This document shows positions 36,674 to 47,213 of a stretch of DNA of 64,000 nucleotides, piece after piece. Source of the stretch: Chloroflexaceae bacterium (GTDB lineage: Bacteria > Chloroflexota > Chloroflexia > Chloroflexales > Chloroflexaceae); NCBI GenBank assembly GCA_025057155.1, contig JANWYD010000003.1, positions 1 to 64,000 of the forward strand, given 5' to 3'. The first letter of the stretch is position 1. Every line of letters begins with the position of its first letter. A model generated the notes under the pieces. The model saw only the letters and a program-made list of their open reading frames with translations. It searched no databases and was not told the DNA's origin. The position numbers and the translations under genes were made by a program.

Positions 36674-39600
36674 TTATTCACTCCGTTCCTCGAGATCGCC
36701 TTCGATCTCCAGGTAGAGCTGGCGCAGACGCTCATGCATAGCCGGGTCGGCCTGCCACATCTCCCGGCTGATGGCTTCAAGCAGGCGCTCCAGGATGCTG
36801 TGCAGGGCGTGGGGGTTGACCTCGCGCATCCACGCGCGCATGGCTTCGTCGAGGGCGTAGCGCCGGGCCATGTCTTCGTACATCCAGTCTTCGAGCACGT
36901 CGCCCACGGCGTCCCAGATGAAGGCGTTGTCCACAGTGTGGGCCATGTCGCCGGCGCCTTTGAAGCCATGGCGCTGGAGTCCGGCGATCCATTTGGGGTT
37001 GAGGATGCGGGCGCGGAAGATGCGCCGGCTCTCCTGCTGCGCGTCGCGGTACAGGATGCGCCGGGGGTCAGAGGCGTCGCCGCTGTAGACCCGCGGGGCG
37101 CGCCCGGACACAGTTTTGACCGCCAGGCCCAGTCCGCCGAGGTAGGCGGCCCAGTCGTCGTCGCTGTACAGGTCGTATTCGCGAGTGTCCTCATTTTTCA
37201 CCACCAGGTGGACGCCGGCCAGCCGCTGGCGAAACAGGGCGTGACGGGCGACGCCGTAGACCTGCCGCCCATAGGCGTAGCCGCCCCAGTTGATGAAGGT
37301 TTCGGCCAGGTCGGCGCGATTCTGCCAGGCCCGGGCCTCGATCATTTCGGGGATGCCGGCGCCGTAGGCGCCCGGCGGCTCGGCGAAGATGCGAAAGGTG
37401 GCCTCGCGCAGGGCCGTTTCGGGGTCGTGGCCCTGGCGCAGCAACTCCTCGCGGTCGCGCAGCACGTTGCGGCGCAGGATGTTGGTCTCGGGCGGCTCGT
37501 CGAGCAGGGCGACCATGCGCACCGCGTCGTCAATCAGTTCCATCAGGTTGGGGAAGGTGTCGCGAAACAGGCCCGAGGTGCGCAGGGTCACGTCTATGCG
37601 CGGGAACTTCAACTCCGCGGCGGGGATGGGCGCCACGCCCTCGACCCGCCCGCTGGAGCGGTTCCAGATCGGGCGCGCGCCCATCAGGTAGAGGATCTGG
37701 GCGATGTCTTCGCCCATCGTGCGCATGGTGGGGACGGACCAGACGACCATGCCGATCGTTTCGGGGAACTGGCCGGTTTCGGCGCGGTAGCGTTCGACCA
37801 GGGCGTCGCCGAGAGCCACGCCGGTTTCCCAGGCGGCCGGGGTGGGGAGCTTGAGCGGGTCAACAGTGTAGAAGTTGCGCCCGCTGGGCAACACGTCGGC
37901 CATGCCGCGGGTGGGCGCGCCGCTGCCCCCCGGCGGCACGTGGCGGCCCCCCAGGGCGGCGTGGATGGAGGCCAGTTCGTCGCTGGTTTGCGCCAGGCGG
38001 GGAATCAGCGCGTCGCGCACGTAGCTGAGCGTCGGGGCGAGCGGCCCGGCCTCGCAGGCCGCGGTGTCGCCGTCGAGCACGGCCCGGATATGGCGCAGGA
38101 CCTCGGCGTGGATGGCTTCAATGGCCGACCCGGCGCTGGGGAAGCGCCCGGTGGGGTCGGGGGCGCCGCGGTCGCGTAGCAGGGCGTCGTAGTCGTAGCC
38201 CCACTGGCGAGCGATCAGCTCGCGCAGGGAGGGGACGGCCCCGTTGGGCAGCCGCACGAGCTGGGCCAGGTACTCGACCAGTCGCGCGCCCGTAGGCGCT
38301 TCGCCCAGAATGTGCAGCCCGTCGCTGATCGCCGTGTCGGCCAGGTCGCTGATATAGCTGTGCAGGCGGCGGGCGAAGGCGTCGAAGTCGGCGAAGGCGC
38401 GCTCCTCGTCAATCTCCAGGTCGCGATCGAGATGGCTGGCGACGGTCAGCTCCCAGATCATGCGGGCCAGGGCGGGCGCCTGCGCCGGATTCATCGCCGC
38501 CATCTGCATGTATTCGAGCAGGCGCGCGTCAAGGGTCGCCAGGTGCTCGTAGCGTTCGGCGCCGGTCATTACTGGAGTGAGATAATCCACAACGCAGGCG
38601 TAGGAACGGCGCTTGGCCTGCACCCCTTCGCCGGGGTTGTTGATAATGTAGGGGTAGATGTTGGGCAGGTCCATGATCGCCATGTCGGGGTAGCACGTCT
38701 CGGAGAGCGCCAGGGATTTGCCGGGCATCCACTCCAGGGTGCCGTGGGTGCCGACGTGGATCACCGCGTCGGCCCGAAAGACGTCGCGGAGCCAGCGGTA
38801 GGTGAGCAGGTAGGCCGGCGGCGGCGGCAGCAGCGGGTCGTGGACCCTGTCGGCGTCGTGGGCAAAGCCGCGGGGCGGCTGGAGACCGATGTAGAGGTTG
38901 CCATTGACGATGCCGTTGATGATCACCTGGCCGTCGTGGGCCAGGATGGGGCCGGGCGGCGCGCCCCACTCGCGGATGATCTCCTCGCGGCGCTCCTCCG
39001 GCCACTGCGCCACCCAGGGCCGGTACTGCTCCGGCGCGGCCAGGGCCACGGCGCGGGCGGCCTGCGCGTCGCCGGTCTGCCAGCGGGCGTCGTTGGTGGC
39101 GCGGGCCAGCAGATCGGCGATCAGTTCCTCGCCCGAGGCGTAGCGCCGCTCGACCCGGTAGCCCTGGTCGGCGAGCTGCCCCACCAGGCGCGCCACGCTC
39201 TCCAGCGAGTCCAGACCGGTGGCGCAGCCGATCCGTTCGTTGGTCGGCGGATAGTTGTGAAAGATGATCGCCACCCGCTTCTCTGGATTAGGGATCAGGC
39301 GCAGCCTGGCCCAGCGCATGGCCAGACGCACCAGCGCGCTTATCCGCTCGTTAATGGGCAGGTGAACGTGCAGGCGCGCGCCGGTGAGGGGGTCGGGCGG
39401 CAGTTCCTCCTGGGTTCCGATCGGCAGCGTGATCAGCACCCCGTCGAATTCGGGCTGGGCGGCATTGATAGCCACCTCCATCGGACTTACACCCTGTACA
39501 GTCTCGTTCCAAAAGCTATAGGGTGAAAAGAGCAGCATGGCGTGCAGCACCGGCGCCCCCAGGCGGGCGTAGACGTCGGCCACGGCAGGGGTGGAGAGGC

Positions 39601-40399
39601 GGATGGCGAAGGCCATGAGGTTGATCAGGACGTGGATCAGCGGCTCGCCGTGGTACATGAAATAGTTTTCGATGATCCAATCAGAGATGCGGTTGTTGCG
39701 GATGGGATCGGGCATGCGCATGTAGAAGCAGGCCAGGGGGAAGCCCCCCTGCCGCTCGATCTCGCGGATCAGCGCGTCGGCCCAGGCCAGGTTGCCATCG
39801 GTGAAGTAACTGGTGTAGAACCACATGCCAATCACCGGACGCCCGGATCGGCGCAGATCGTCAATGCCGACCCCCCGCGCCGCCAGGTGCGCTTCGAGGG
39901 TGGCGGCAGCGCCGGTGTCGGGGTGGTAGAGGCCCTCGGTCGGCTGCGGCCGGGGCGGGTCGTGGGGCAGCGATGGCCCCGTGCGGCCGGCGAGCATGCA
40001 GAACAGGTTGCGCCAGTTGTCGGCGCCGTCGAACTGGATGTAGCGCCGCACCTCCTCGAAGAAGGGGCTGCCGTAGTCGGTCGAGAGTTCCTGCGAGAGG
40101 GCCATAGCGTCTTCATCGGAGGGGTGGATGTAGCAGTAGGCCAGGGCCTCGCGCGCCGCCGTTACCAGCATGTGAAAATGAGGACACGAGGCGGCGCCGC
40201 CGTGGAGCAGGATGATCAGGGCGTCGGCGGCGCGGATGACCTCATCGGCGAAGGCCGTTGCCTGCTCCCGATCCGCCAGGTTGCTCCCCTCTCGCGCCTG
40301 AAGCGTAAACCGTCCGGGGTGTTCCCGTTCGAGACGGGCCAGGGCCTGGCGCGCCGCCGGGATGCCGTTGCCGGTCGCGCTAATGAGCACAATCTTCAT
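36674..40399 (-). CDS. cobN: Cobaltochelatase large subunit, CobN family
   Basis: 1241-residue subunit that holds the tetrapyrrole and inserts the metal. [18 protein letters not shown] followed by [16 protein letters not shown] and [16 protein letters not shown] is CobN-type; the BchH equivalent usually reads GMHGTVEWLPG. The N-terminal region ([19 protein letters not shown] near 140) also follows CobN. Start ATG 40399 overlaps the end of the ChlI-like gene by 4 bases (ATGA). With ChlI/ChlD-like partners, this is the alternative CobN-ChlI-ChlD cobaltochelatase known from bacteria lacking CobST. A magnesium chelatase role in a phototroph cannot be fully excluded. Its neighbours (cbiZ, BtuFCD) favour cobalt. 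Confidence 0.85.
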   Translation of the reverse strand: MKIVLISATGNGIPAARQALARLEREHPGRFTLQAREGSNLADREQATAFADEVIRAADALIILLHGGAASCPHFHMLVTAAREALAYCYIHPSDEDAMALSQELSTDYGSPFFEEVRRYIQFDGADNWRNLFCMLAGRTGPSLPHDPPRPQPTEGLYHPDTGAAATLEAHLAARGVGIDDLRRSGRPVIGMWFYTSYFTDGNLAWADALIREIERQGGFPLACFYMRMPDPIRNNRISDWIIENYFMYHGEPLIHVLINLMAFAIRLSTPAVADVYARLGAPVLHAMLLFSPYSFWNETVQGVSPMEVAINAAQPEFDGVLITLPIGTQEELPPDPLTGARLHVHLPINERISALVRLAMRWARLRLIPNPEKRVAIIFHNYPPTNERIGCATGLDSLESVARLVGQLADQGYRVERRYASGEELIADLLARATNDARWQTGDAQAARAVALAAPEQYRPWVAQWPEERREEIIREWGAPPGPILAHDGQVIINGIVNGNLYIGLQPPRGFAHDADRVHDPLLPPPPAYLLTYRWLRDVFRADAVIHVGTHGTLEWMPGKSLALSETCYPDMAIMDLPNIYPYIINNPGEGVQAKRRSYACVVDYLTPVMTGAERYEHLATLDARLLEYMQMAAMNPAQAPALARMIWELTVASHLDRDLEIDEERAFADFDAFARRLHSYISDLADTAISDGLHILGEAPTGARLVEYLAQLVRLPNGAVPSLRELIARQWGYDYDALLRDRGAPDPTGRFPSAGSAIEAIHAEVLRHIRAVLDGDTAACEAGPLAPTLSYVRDALIPRLAQTSDELASIHAALGGRHVPPGGSGAPTRGMADVLPSGRNFYTVDPLKLPTPAAWETGVALGDALVERYRAETGQFPETIGMVVWSVPTMRTMGEDIAQILYLMGARPIWNRSSGRVEGVAPIPAAELKFPRIDVTLRTSGLFRDTFPNLMELIDDAVRMVALLDEPPETNILRRNVLRDREELLRQGHDPETALREATFRIFAEPPGAYGAGIPEMIEARAWQNRADLAETFINWGGYAYGRQVYGVARHALFRQRLAGVHLVVKNEDTREYDLYSDDDWAAYLGGLGLAVKTVSGRAPRVYSGDASDPRRILYRDAQQESRRIFRARILNPKWIAGLQRHGFKGAGDMAHTVDNAFIWDAVGDVLEDWMYEDMARRYALDEAMRAWMREVNPHALHSILERLLEAISREMWQADPAMHERLRQLYLEIEGDLEERSE

Positions 40400-41370
40400 C
40401 TTGACACCTCGCCAAGCGGATCAAAGGGCATGCGACGCATCCGGTGGGGCAGGGCCAGGCCAGCGGCCTGGCGCACGTCTTCCTCCTGCACCTGGTCGCG
40501 CCCGTGCCAGGCCGCCAGGGCCTTAGCCGTCTTCAGGGCGATGATGTCGGCGCGATGCCCATCCACGCCCAGTTCCTGGCACTGCCGGGCGATGGCGACC
40601 ATCTGAGCGCGCTCCACGGTGACGCGAGGGTGCAGTTCCAGCGCCGCGACGATGCGCTGGCGCAGCCGGTCGGTCTCGGCGGCCCACCGGCGGGCGAAGC
40701 CGGCCGGATCGGCCTCGTAGGCCAGCCGGCGTTCCATAATCTCAACTCGCTCGTCGGTGTTCCTGATCCCCTCGACGTGCACACACAGCCCGAAGCGGTC
40801 GAGGAGCTGCGGGCGCAACTCGCCTTCTTCAGGGTTCATCGTGCCCACCAGGGTGAAGCGGGCCGGGTGGCTGAAGGAGACGCCCTCGCGCTCGACGGTG
40901 TTGACGCCCATCGCCGCCGCGTCGAGCAGAATGTCCACCAGATGGTCGTCGAGGAGGTTGACCTCATCCACATACAGGAAGCCGCGATGAGCCTGGGCCA
41001 GCAGGCCCGGCTCGAAGCGCTTCTCGCCGTGCTTGAGGGCATGCTCCAGGTCGAGCGTGCCGACGACCCGGTCCTCAGTGGCGCCGACGGGCAGTTCGAC
41101 CACACGCACCTTGCGCCAGACCACCGGAGCGTCGGCGGGCAGGTCGTCGCGCCAGCGATCGCCCGGCGCGGTCTGGAAGGGGTCGCCGGCGATCACCGGG
41201 ATTTCGGGCAGAATGTCGGCCAGGGCGCGCACGGCGGTGGACTTGGCGGTGCCCTTCTCGCCACGGATAAGCACCCCGGAGATGCGCGGGTCAATCACGT
41301 TCAGGATCAGGGCCAGCTTCATCTGCTCCTGACCGACGATGGCCGCGAAGGGGTAGGGGACCGGCTCCAT
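40396..41370 (-). CDS. Chelatase AAA+ ATPase subunit, ChlI/BchI-like
   Basis: 324 residues. Walker A GEKGTAKS at 37-44, [13 protein letters not shown] Walker B with the ChlI helix-2 insert, sensor region [20 protein letters not shown], arginine finger region and C-terminal lid. It powers metal insertion by the large subunit. Overlaps cobN by 4 bases and follows the ChlD-like gene by 2 bases, so the three are one translationally coupled unit. The sequence alone cannot separate BchI from the cobalt-specific partner; context favours cobalt. Confidence 0.9.
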   Translation of the reverse strand: MEPVPYPFAAIVGQEQMKLALILNVIDPRISGVLIRGEKGTAKSTAVRALADILPEIPVIAGDPFQTAPGDRWRDDLPADAPVVWRKVRVVELPVGATEDRVVGTLDLEHALKHGEKRFEPGLLAQAHRGFLYVDEVNLLDDHLVDILLDAAAMGVNTVEREGVSFSHPARFTLVGTMNPEEGELRPQLLDRFGLCVHVEGIRNTDERVEIMERRLAYEADPAGFARRWAAETDRLRQRIVAALELHPRVTVERAQMVAIARQCQELGVDGHRADIIALKTAKALAAWHGRDQVQEEDVRQAAGLALPHRMRRMPFDPLGEVSR

Positions 41371-41372
41371 AC

Positions 41373-43235
41373 TTACCTCGATTGTACAAGGGCGATCAGA
41401 TCGGCGGCCCGGAGGTCATCGAGAGTGTAGCACACCGCGCCAAGGGCCTCGGCGAGGTCGCGAGCCAGACCGAAGCGGACCGGGCCAGGCGCCTCGGTAT
41501 CTACCACGATGGGGGTCAGGCGCGGCTCAAGGGCCAGGCGCCCGGCGATGCGCAGCGCCTCGGCTCGCGGGTCGGCGCCGGGGGCGAGGGCCACGTTGGC
41601 CTTGCCGTCGGTTATCAGCACCAGGATGGGGCGAGCGGCAGGCTCCTTCGCCAGGTGCAGGCGCAGCACCCGCGCCGCCTCGGCCAGGCCCGCCGCGAGG
41701 GGCGTGCGCCCGCCAACCGGCAGGGCGCGCAACTGGCGCGCGGCCAGTTCGATGGAGGCCGTCGGGGGCAGGACCAGGGCGGCCTCGCGGCGGCGGAAGG
41801 TGATCAGGGCCACCCGGTCGCGCTTCTGGTAGGCGTCGGCGAGCAGGGCCATGATCGCCCCCTTGGCGGCGACCATGCGCGCCTGGGCGCCCATTGAGCC
41901 GCTGGCGTCAACGACGAAGAGCAGGAAGTTGCCGATACGCCGTTCGCGCTGGCGCTCGCGCAGGTCCTGGGCGCGAATGGCGATGGCCATCCCCGGCGGG
42001 CGCAAGCGGCGCGGCTGTTCGGGGGCCGCGGCGCGGATGGTCGCGTCGAGGGCGATGTCACGTCCGCCTCGACCGGGCACGGCCCGCACATAGCGGCCCA
42101 GGCGCAAGGCGCGGGTACGGGAGCGGCGCCCCGAACCGCGGCGCGTCAGGCGATCGGGGCGGGCCTCGATCCGCCGCGCGGCGAAGCCGCTCCCCACCTC
42201 GAAGACGCGCTCCTGGTCGCCCGCGGGCGGGGTGGTTCCGGCGCTCTCTCCGTCTGAGGTAGTGGCGGGGCCATCAGAGTGAGTCGCGTCGCCGGAGGGT
42301 TGCGTATCGCGGGGCGGGGCGTGTTCGGGCGGAACAGGCGCCGGTTCCGGGGGCGGTGGTGGCGGCGCGAGGGGCGGGGGCAGGGCCTCGCGCTGGCGGT
42401 GGCGCAGCGCCAGGGGGGCCACACGCTCAATGTCGGCCAGAGTGATCTCGGGGCGATCCTCCAGGGCGGCCATGGCCCTGGCCGCCCGTTGCAGGGTCAG
42501 GTCGGCGCGGTGGCCGGCGACCTGGTGTTGGGCGCACAGTTCGGCGATGAAGATCCGCAGGCGCGGGGGCAGACCGATGCGGCCCACCCGCGCTCGCGCG
42601 GCCAGCAGGCGGGCGCGCAGACGCTCCTCTTCTTCCTCGTACTGACGCCGAAAAGCCTGAGGATCGCGGTCAAAAGCCTCGCGCCGCTCCAGGACCAGCA
42701 GGCGGCGCTCCAGATCCTCCTCCGCCCGCACCTCGACACAGAGACCGAAGCGGTCGAGCAGATGGGGGCGCAGTTCCCCCTCCTCGGGGTTCATGGTGCC
42801 AATGAGGGTCACCCGCGCCGCGTGGGCGGCGGCGACGCCCTCCCGTTCTACCCGGTGCCAGCCCCTCGACAGGGTCTCAAGCATCACGTCCACCAGGTGA
42901 TCGTCGAGCAGGTTGACCTCGTCCACATAGAGGATGCCGCCATTGGCCCGGGCGAGGAGGCCAGGCTGGAAGCGGCGGTCTCCGGTCTGGATGGCGGCCT
43001 GCCAGTCCAGCCCGCCCAGCAGCATCTCCTCGGTGGCGTTAAGCGGCAGGGTGAGCAGGGGCGTCTCGGGCAGCAGCCCCTGGAGGGCGCGCACGGCAGT
43101 GGACTTGGCGGCGCCCTTGCTGCCGCGGAGCAGTACTCCACCGATGGCCGGATCGATCACCGCCAGCAGCAGGGCCAGCTTCATGGTCTCCTGCCCGACG
43201 AGGGCGGAGAAGGGGTAGAGGGGGAGGAGGGGCAT
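41373..43235 (-). CDS. Chelatase subunit ChlD/BchD-like (AAA+ plus VWA domain)
   Basis: 620 residues. AAA+ module with intact Walker [10 protein letters not shown] (38-46), [13 protein letters not shown] and [20 protein letters not shown]; a Pro-rich acidic linker (about 300-360); a basic region; and a von Willebrand A domain with MIDAS motif DASGSM (about 443-448). In many ChlD proteins the ATPase motif is degenerate; here it looks intact. ATG at 43235 has GGAG upstream. Begins the chlD-chlI-cobN unit; no promoter was identified with confidence. Confidence 0.88.
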   Translation of the reverse strand: MPLLPLYPFSALVGQETMKLALLLAVIDPAIGGVLLRGSKGAAKSTAVRALQGLLPETPLLTLPLNATEEMLLGGLDWQAAIQTGDRRFQPGLLARANGGILYVDEVNLLDDHLVDVMLETLSRGWHRVEREGVAAAHAARVTLIGTMNPEEGELRPHLLDRFGLCVEVRAEEDLERRLLVLERREAFDRDPQAFRRQYEEEEERLRARLLAARARVGRIGLPPRLRIFIAELCAQHQVAGHRADLTLQRAARAMAALEDRPEITLADIERVAPLALRHRQREALPPPLAPPPPPPEPAPVPPEHAPPRDTQPSGDATHSDGPATTSDGESAGTTPPAGDQERVFEVGSGFAARRIEARPDRLTRRGSGRRSRTRALRLGRYVRAVPGRGGRDIALDATIRAAAPEQPRRLRPPGMAIAIRAQDLRERQRERRIGNFLLFVVDASGSMGAQARMVAAKGAIMALLADAYQKRDRVALITFRRREAALVLPPTASIELAARQLRALPVGGRTPLAAGLAEAARVLRLHLAKEPAARPILVLITDGKANVALAPGADPRAEALRIAGRLALEPRLTPIVVDTEAPGPVRFGLARDLAEALGAVCYTLDDLRAADLIALVQSR

Positions 43236-43311
43236 GGATGCTCCAGGATCAAATGGTACAATCCAACAGACGTGGAATGCTTGCACGAATACCTGCTGAA
43301 GCGAGCGAAGA

Positions 43312-43617
43312 ATGGCTGTACCACCAGAACTTAAAGTTCCTTTCGATCTCCCAACGTTGATCGAGATCTGCCGGCGTCACGGTGTCACTATGGTGGGTCT
43401 TGTCGGCTCAATGGCGCGCGGGGAGGCAACCGACCGCAGCGATATTGACCTGATCGTTCGCTTTGCCCAGCCGACAAGCCTGATCGGACTGATCAGGCTG
43501 GAACAGGAGTTGAGCGGTGCGCTTGGGCGCCGGGTTGATTTGCTCACTGAGTCCGCCCTCAGCCCGTACCTCCGCGACCGCATTCTCCGCGATATGCAGG
43601 TGGTGTATGCCGCGTGA
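43312..43617 (+). CDS. MNT-type nucleotidyltransferase (minimal antitoxin-like)
   Basis: 101 residues. Pol-beta fold signature GSMARGEATDRSDIDL with G32, S33 and metal-binding D44 and D46. Such proteins pair with HEPN toxins; the antitoxin AMPylates the toxin. The HEPN gene normally overlaps its stop codon. Here an ATG at 43607 begins Met-Pro-Arg-Asp in the right place, but runs straight into a palindromic repeat (43634-43652), so the partner appears lost. It is the only plus-strand gene in the corrinoid island. Confidence 0.85.
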   Translation: MAVPPELKVPFDLPTLIEICRRHGVTMVGLVGSMARGEATDRSDIDLIVRFAQPTSLIGLIRLEQELSGALGRRVDLLTESALSPYLRDRILRDMQVVYAA

Positions 43618-43633
43618 TGAAATAGTTGTCTTG

Positions 43634-43652
43634 GAAGGGCAGAGCCCTCCCA
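43634..43652. repeat. G/C palindrome after MNT gene
   Basis: GGAAGGGCAGAGCCCTCCC, same core as at 6947, 10957 and 58317. Confidence 0.55.
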
Positions 43653-43681
43653 AACCCTGCGCCCACTCCAAACGCCTGTGC

Positions 43682-45007
43682 TTACCTCTCCGGCTTGATC
43701 TGCCGGTAATAAACAAGTTCGTGGTCGGGCAACAACTCCGGGTGGAAGATCTTGATCAGGTCGGCCAGAATGATGTCCGGGTTGGCGACGCCGCTCTCCC
43801 AGTAGTCATTGCCACCGGTGGCGTTCAGGCGCAGGTTGTTGTTGTACAGATGCCCGTTCTGGAAGGCGGCGAACTGCGCGTAGCGCTCGTCATCCTTCAG
43901 CACATCGCTCGCGCTCGTCCAGAACTGGCTGCCGTTGACCCAGAAATCGGCATCCTGGGCGCGTTCAAGCACCTCCTCGAAACTGAGCTGGGGGCTTCCG
44001 GTGGTGTCATTGTCGGCCCAGAGGTAGTCGGCCCCCGCGTCGGCCAACATCCGCGCAAAGTAGCTCTTGCCGCCCGACACGTACCACGAGCCTTTGTACA
44101 TAAACCCGGTAAACACGGAAGGCTTATTGGCCACCGCCCTGGCTTTTTCGGCCATGGTCGTGTAGCGTTCCTCCATCTCGGCGAAGACCCGTTCGGCCTC
44201 GGCCTCCTTGTTGAAGAAGAGGCTCGTGTATTTGATCCACTCGGCGCGGCCCAGCGACTCCTCTTCGAGCCAGGCAGAGTTGATCACCGCCTTCAGCCCC
44301 ACCTCGATCAGCTTCGGGTGATCCCATTCCGTTGCATCGGAGCCGGCGAAGGTCATGATCAGATCGGGTTGCAGGTCGAGGGCAGCCTCAACGTTTATTT
44401 CGCTGTGACCGCCACCAATTTCCTTCAGCTTGCCGGCTTCGACCAGGGCCAGCACTTCGGGAGAGTTGATCTGCTTGAAGTTCTGCACCGCCACCAGCCG
44501 GTCCAGCACGCCCAGGCGGATAAGGTCGGCGAACTGCGTTGTCGAAAGGGCGGCAACGGTTTTGACCGGAACCTCGATCACCTGCGCGTCGCCGACATCG
44601 CTCGGGACAGGGGTGCCGCACTGCACCAGGATGTAGCGGAAGGTCTCCGTGGCGCCTGGATATGGCTTCAGAACGGTGACCTCTTTGTAGTTGTTGAAGT
44701 ACTCGACCTTCCAGGCCGTCGAGTGAGAGAGGGTCACTTTGTCAGGGAAGTAGTCAACATCCGGGTCATAGTCGGTGACGCATCCCTCGGTCAGGTTGGC
44801 GTCAAGGGCCTCGGCCACAGGTGCAGCGGTGGGCGCGGGCGCAACGGTAGGCGCAGGCGCGGCGGTGGGGGCGGGTGCAGCCGTGGACGCCATGGGCGCG
44901 GTGGGCGTGGGCGCGGCGGTGGGCGCCTGGGCGGCCGGCTGGCTGCCGCAGGCCACCAGCCCGGCGATGAACAGGAGCGTGACGACCAGGGTGCTGAGGC
45001 GTTTCAT
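43682..45007 (-). CDS. BtuF/FepB-type ABC substrate-binding lipoprotein (copy 1)
   Basis: 441 residues. Lipoprotein signal with lipobox LVAC (C20), an Ala/Pro/Thr linker (about 22-66), then a 70-residue segment starting TEGCVTDYDPDVDYFP and a class III binding fold (DLIRLGVLDRLVAVQNFK, EAALDLQPDLIMTF, NATGGNDYWESGVANPDIILADLIKIFHPEL). It is a clear paralogue of the 58424-59719 protein. It delivers a chelated metal compound, probably a corrinoid, to a BtuCD-type permease; siderophore is the alternative. It is located downstream of the ATPase gene at 45860 and the unknown 45205 gene. Confidence 0.82.
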   Translation of the reverse strand: MKRLSTLVVTLLFIAGLVACGSQPAAQAPTAAPTPTAPMASTAAPAPTAAPAPTVAPAPTAAPVAEALDANLTEGCVTDYDPDVDYFPDKVTLSHSTAWKVEYFNNYKEVTVLKPYPGATETFRYILVQCGTPVPSDVGDAQVIEVPVKTVAALSTTQFADLIRLGVLDRLVAVQNFKQINSPEVLALVEAGKLKEIGGGHSEINVEAALDLQPDLIMTFAGSDATEWDHPKLIEVGLKAVINSAWLEEESLGRAEWIKYTSLFFNKEAEAERVFAEMEERYTTMAEKARAVANKPSVFTGFMYKGSWYVSGGKSYFARMLADAGADYLWADNDTTGSPQLSFEEVLERAQDADFWVNGSQFWTSASDVLKDDERYAQFAAFQNGHLYNNNLRLNATGGNDYWESGVANPDIILADLIKIFHPELLPDHELVYYRQIKPER

Positions 45008-45204
45008 GGCGTGTTCCCTCCTTGCAGCTCGGACTACGAAAGCGTACAGGGCAACGACAGGCTAATGCCATCGGCGACTGGTCAGGTTGCGTTGAGCGTG
45101 GTAGTGGGCAGTCCAGACGAACGATTCGGCTGGCGGCGCCACGCTGACCTGTCCAGGCGCCCCACATCTAATCCCCAATCCAAAGACTGCCTTCTGAAAT
45201 CCCC

Positions 45205-45777
45205 CTAGCCGTGCTCGAAGCGGGTCGCGCTGCGATCCTTCGGGTCGGGTTCCAAGCCCAGGTACTGGCTTCGCAGCTTATCCCAGAGGGCCAGACGTGA
45301 CCAGTCGGGCGCCTCGAGGCGTTGCATTTCGTTTGAGTAGAAGGGGTTAGGCAGGAAGATGGTGATCTGCTGCTCACCCTTGCCGTTAAAGAGGCGTATG
45401 CCCCAACTGCCGGGGCTGCCATCGGCATTGAGCCGGCGGTAGAACTCGGCGCGGGCAGTGCGGCGCTGCCGCGCCAGTTCAGGATCGATCGGGTTCTGCG
45501 GCGAGCCTTTGTACTCTCCGATACACAGGTGGAAGTGCCAGGGGCCAAAGTCTACCGTCAGATAGCCATTGTTCAGGCTGATGCGCGTGGGGGCGTTGGG
45601 GGCCTTGATTTCAAACACCGCGCCCTGGATATACGGACCGAAGATGAATTCGTTCCAGTGATTGCTGAACAGATCGCTGAAGAGGCGGTAGAGCGTCTCT
45701 TCGGTTGGCTCGAATGGAAAGATCTCCAGCGTGCCAACGCCCGGTTCGACGACGATGCGCGGTTCGGTTGTAGCCAT
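45205..45777 (-). CDS. Conserved-looking protein of unknown function in corrinoid cluster
   Basis: 190 residues; ATG at 45777 with AAGGAG at 9 bases. No signal peptide. Readable segments: LFSDLFSNHWNEFIFGPYIQGAVFEI, FGPWHFHLCIGEYKG, and GSWGIRLFNGKGEQQITIFLPNPF. The His/Cys-containing HFHLCIG could bind a metal, but this is a guess. It sits between the BtuD-like ATPase and a BtuF-like lipoprotein, suggesting a role in corrinoid or metal handling. Confidence 0.65.
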   Translation of the reverse strand: MATTEPRIVVEPGVGTLEIFPFEPTEETLYRLFSDLFSNHWNEFIFGPYIQGAVFEIKAPNAPTRISLNNGYLTVDFGPWHFHLCIGEYKGSPQNPIDPELARQRRTARAEFYRRLNADGSPGSWGIRLFNGKGEQQITIFLPNPFYSNEMQRLEAPDWSRLALWDKLRSQYLGLEPDPKDRSATRFEHG

Positions 45778-45859
45778 CGTGCGATCTCCTTCATACACTT
45801 CGCGCCCTTGCGCCTTTGCGTCAACTTTGCCAAGAAGCGCGCCAGGCGTTCCCTCCTCA

Positions 45860-46897
45860 TCACGCTGCTTCCTCCATCACCGCCCGCTGGCGGATCAGGG
45901 CGACCAGTTCGCGCAGCGAGGCCACCCGCTGCGGCGCGGCCCCGTCGAGCCAGACGTTCCAGCGCGGCGCTGGTTCGCTGCCGGAGATGATCACCCGTAT
46001 CGGCGCCGGTTCGTCGCCGCCGACGACCAGGCAGCCGGCCCGCTCCAGGGCGCGGGCGGTCCACACGCCGACCAGCCCGTCGCCGACCAGGGCCACGCGC
46101 CGGTAGGCCGGCGGATGGACGTGGAAGTGGCCCTGATGCCGGTCAAAGGTGATCCCCTCACTGGCAAAGGCGGCCTCGAAGGCCCCGCCGAGCACCAGGT
46201 CCTCTGGCGCGCCGACGCGCATCACGCCCCCCGGCGCCAGTAGCCAGAGAGCATCGGCGCTGCGCAGGGCCAGGTCCAGATCATGGGTCGAGAGCAGCAG
46301 CGCCCGGTTGGTCTCGCGGGCCAGGCGGCGCAGCAGGCGCATCATCTCCACCCGGCGCGGCAGGTCGAGGAAGGCGGTTGGCTCGTCGAGGATCATTACC
46401 AGCGGCTCCTGGGCCAGCGCCCGCGCCACCATGACCCGCTGGCGCTCGCCGTCGCTCAGTTCGTGCACCAGCCGGGCCGCCAGGTTCACCGCGTCCACCG
46501 CTTCCAGCGCCCAGCGGGCAACTTCTTCGTCACGCGGCGTCAGCCGGCCGGTCCAGTCGGTATGGGGGTGGCGCCCCAGGGCCACGAGGGCGTAGGCGGT
46601 CAACTGGCCCACCTCGATGCGCTCGGTCAGCACGACGCTGAGGCGCCGGGCGATCTCGCGGGCGCTCAGGGCGGCCAGGTCGGCCCCGTCGAGGAACACC
46701 CGCCCGGCCAGGGGCGGCTGCATGCCTACCAGCGTGCGCAGCAGGGTGGACTTGCCCACGCCGTTGGGTCCCAGCAGGCACACCACTTCCCCGGCGTGGA
46801 GGGCCAGGTTCAGATCCTCGGCAATCACCCGCCGCGGCCCGCGGCGGGGCGCGTAGCCGATGCTCAGGGCTTCGGTTGCCAGTACCGTTGTGCTCAT
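45860..46897 (-). CDS. BtuD/FecE-type ABC ATPase with C-terminal extension
   Basis: 345 residues, about 85 longer than usual. Walker A GPNGVGKS at 43-50, variant signature LSDGERQR, Walker B VMILDEPT, and the H-loop STHD. After the ATPase (about 255 on) comes a segment with GHFHVHPPAYRRVALVGDGL and VWLDGAAPQRVASLRELVAL, which may form a small Rossmann-like domain. ATG at 46897. It pairs with the permease at 47214. Confidence 0.9.
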   Translation of the reverse strand: MSTTVLATEALSIGYAPRRGPRRVIAEDLNLALHAGEVVCLLGPNGVGKSTLLRTLVGMQPPLAGRVFLDGADLAALSAREIARRLSVVLTERIEVGQLTAYALVALGRHPHTDWTGRLTPRDEEVARWALEAVDAVNLAARLVHELSDGERQRVMVARALAQEPLVMILDEPTAFLDLPRRVEMMRLLRRLARETNRALLLSTHDLDLALRSADALWLLAPGGVMRVGAPEDLVLGGAFEAAFASEGITFDRHQGHFHVHPPAYRRVALVGDGLVGVWTARALERAGCLVVGGDEPAPIRVIISGSEPAPRWNVWLDGAAPQRVASLRELVALIRQRAVMEEAA

Positions 46898-46934
46898 GGG
46901 CGTGCTTTCGCTACACGAATGGTCCGGGAAGAGG

Positions 46935-47153
46935 GTTTCCGGGAGGGCGTAGCCCCTCCCAGGCCCTTCCCACGGGCGGAGGCTTGGGGAAACCTGGTTT
47001 CCCCACATCCCTCCAACCGGCGGTTCGTGGCGCCCGTGGCGCCTTCACGTTCCTCAAAGCGAGCAGTTGGGTTTCCGGGAGTGCAAAGCCCTCCCAGGCC
47101 CTCCCCGCAGGCAGGGGCGTGGGGAAACCGGGTTTCCCCACATCCCATCAACC
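46935..47153. repeat. Two tandem family C repeats
   Basis: Copies at 46935-47020 and 47071-47153, each running GGTTTCCGGGAG, AGCCC...TCCCAGGCCCT, GGGGAAACC.GGTTTCCCC and CATCCC..CAACCG. They fill most of the gap between the ATPase and permease genes. Confidence 0.75.
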
Positions 47154-47213
47154 GACCTGAGATTGCGGAGAGGCGCGGCCTCCTCGCGCCCCGCCGGACA
47201 GAGGTAAGCCTGG

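Noticed and set aside
36674-40399. Magnesium chelatase BchH
   Set aside because: The GTHGTLEW motif, N-terminal features and the cbiZ/btu neighbours favour CobN, though this is not absolute.
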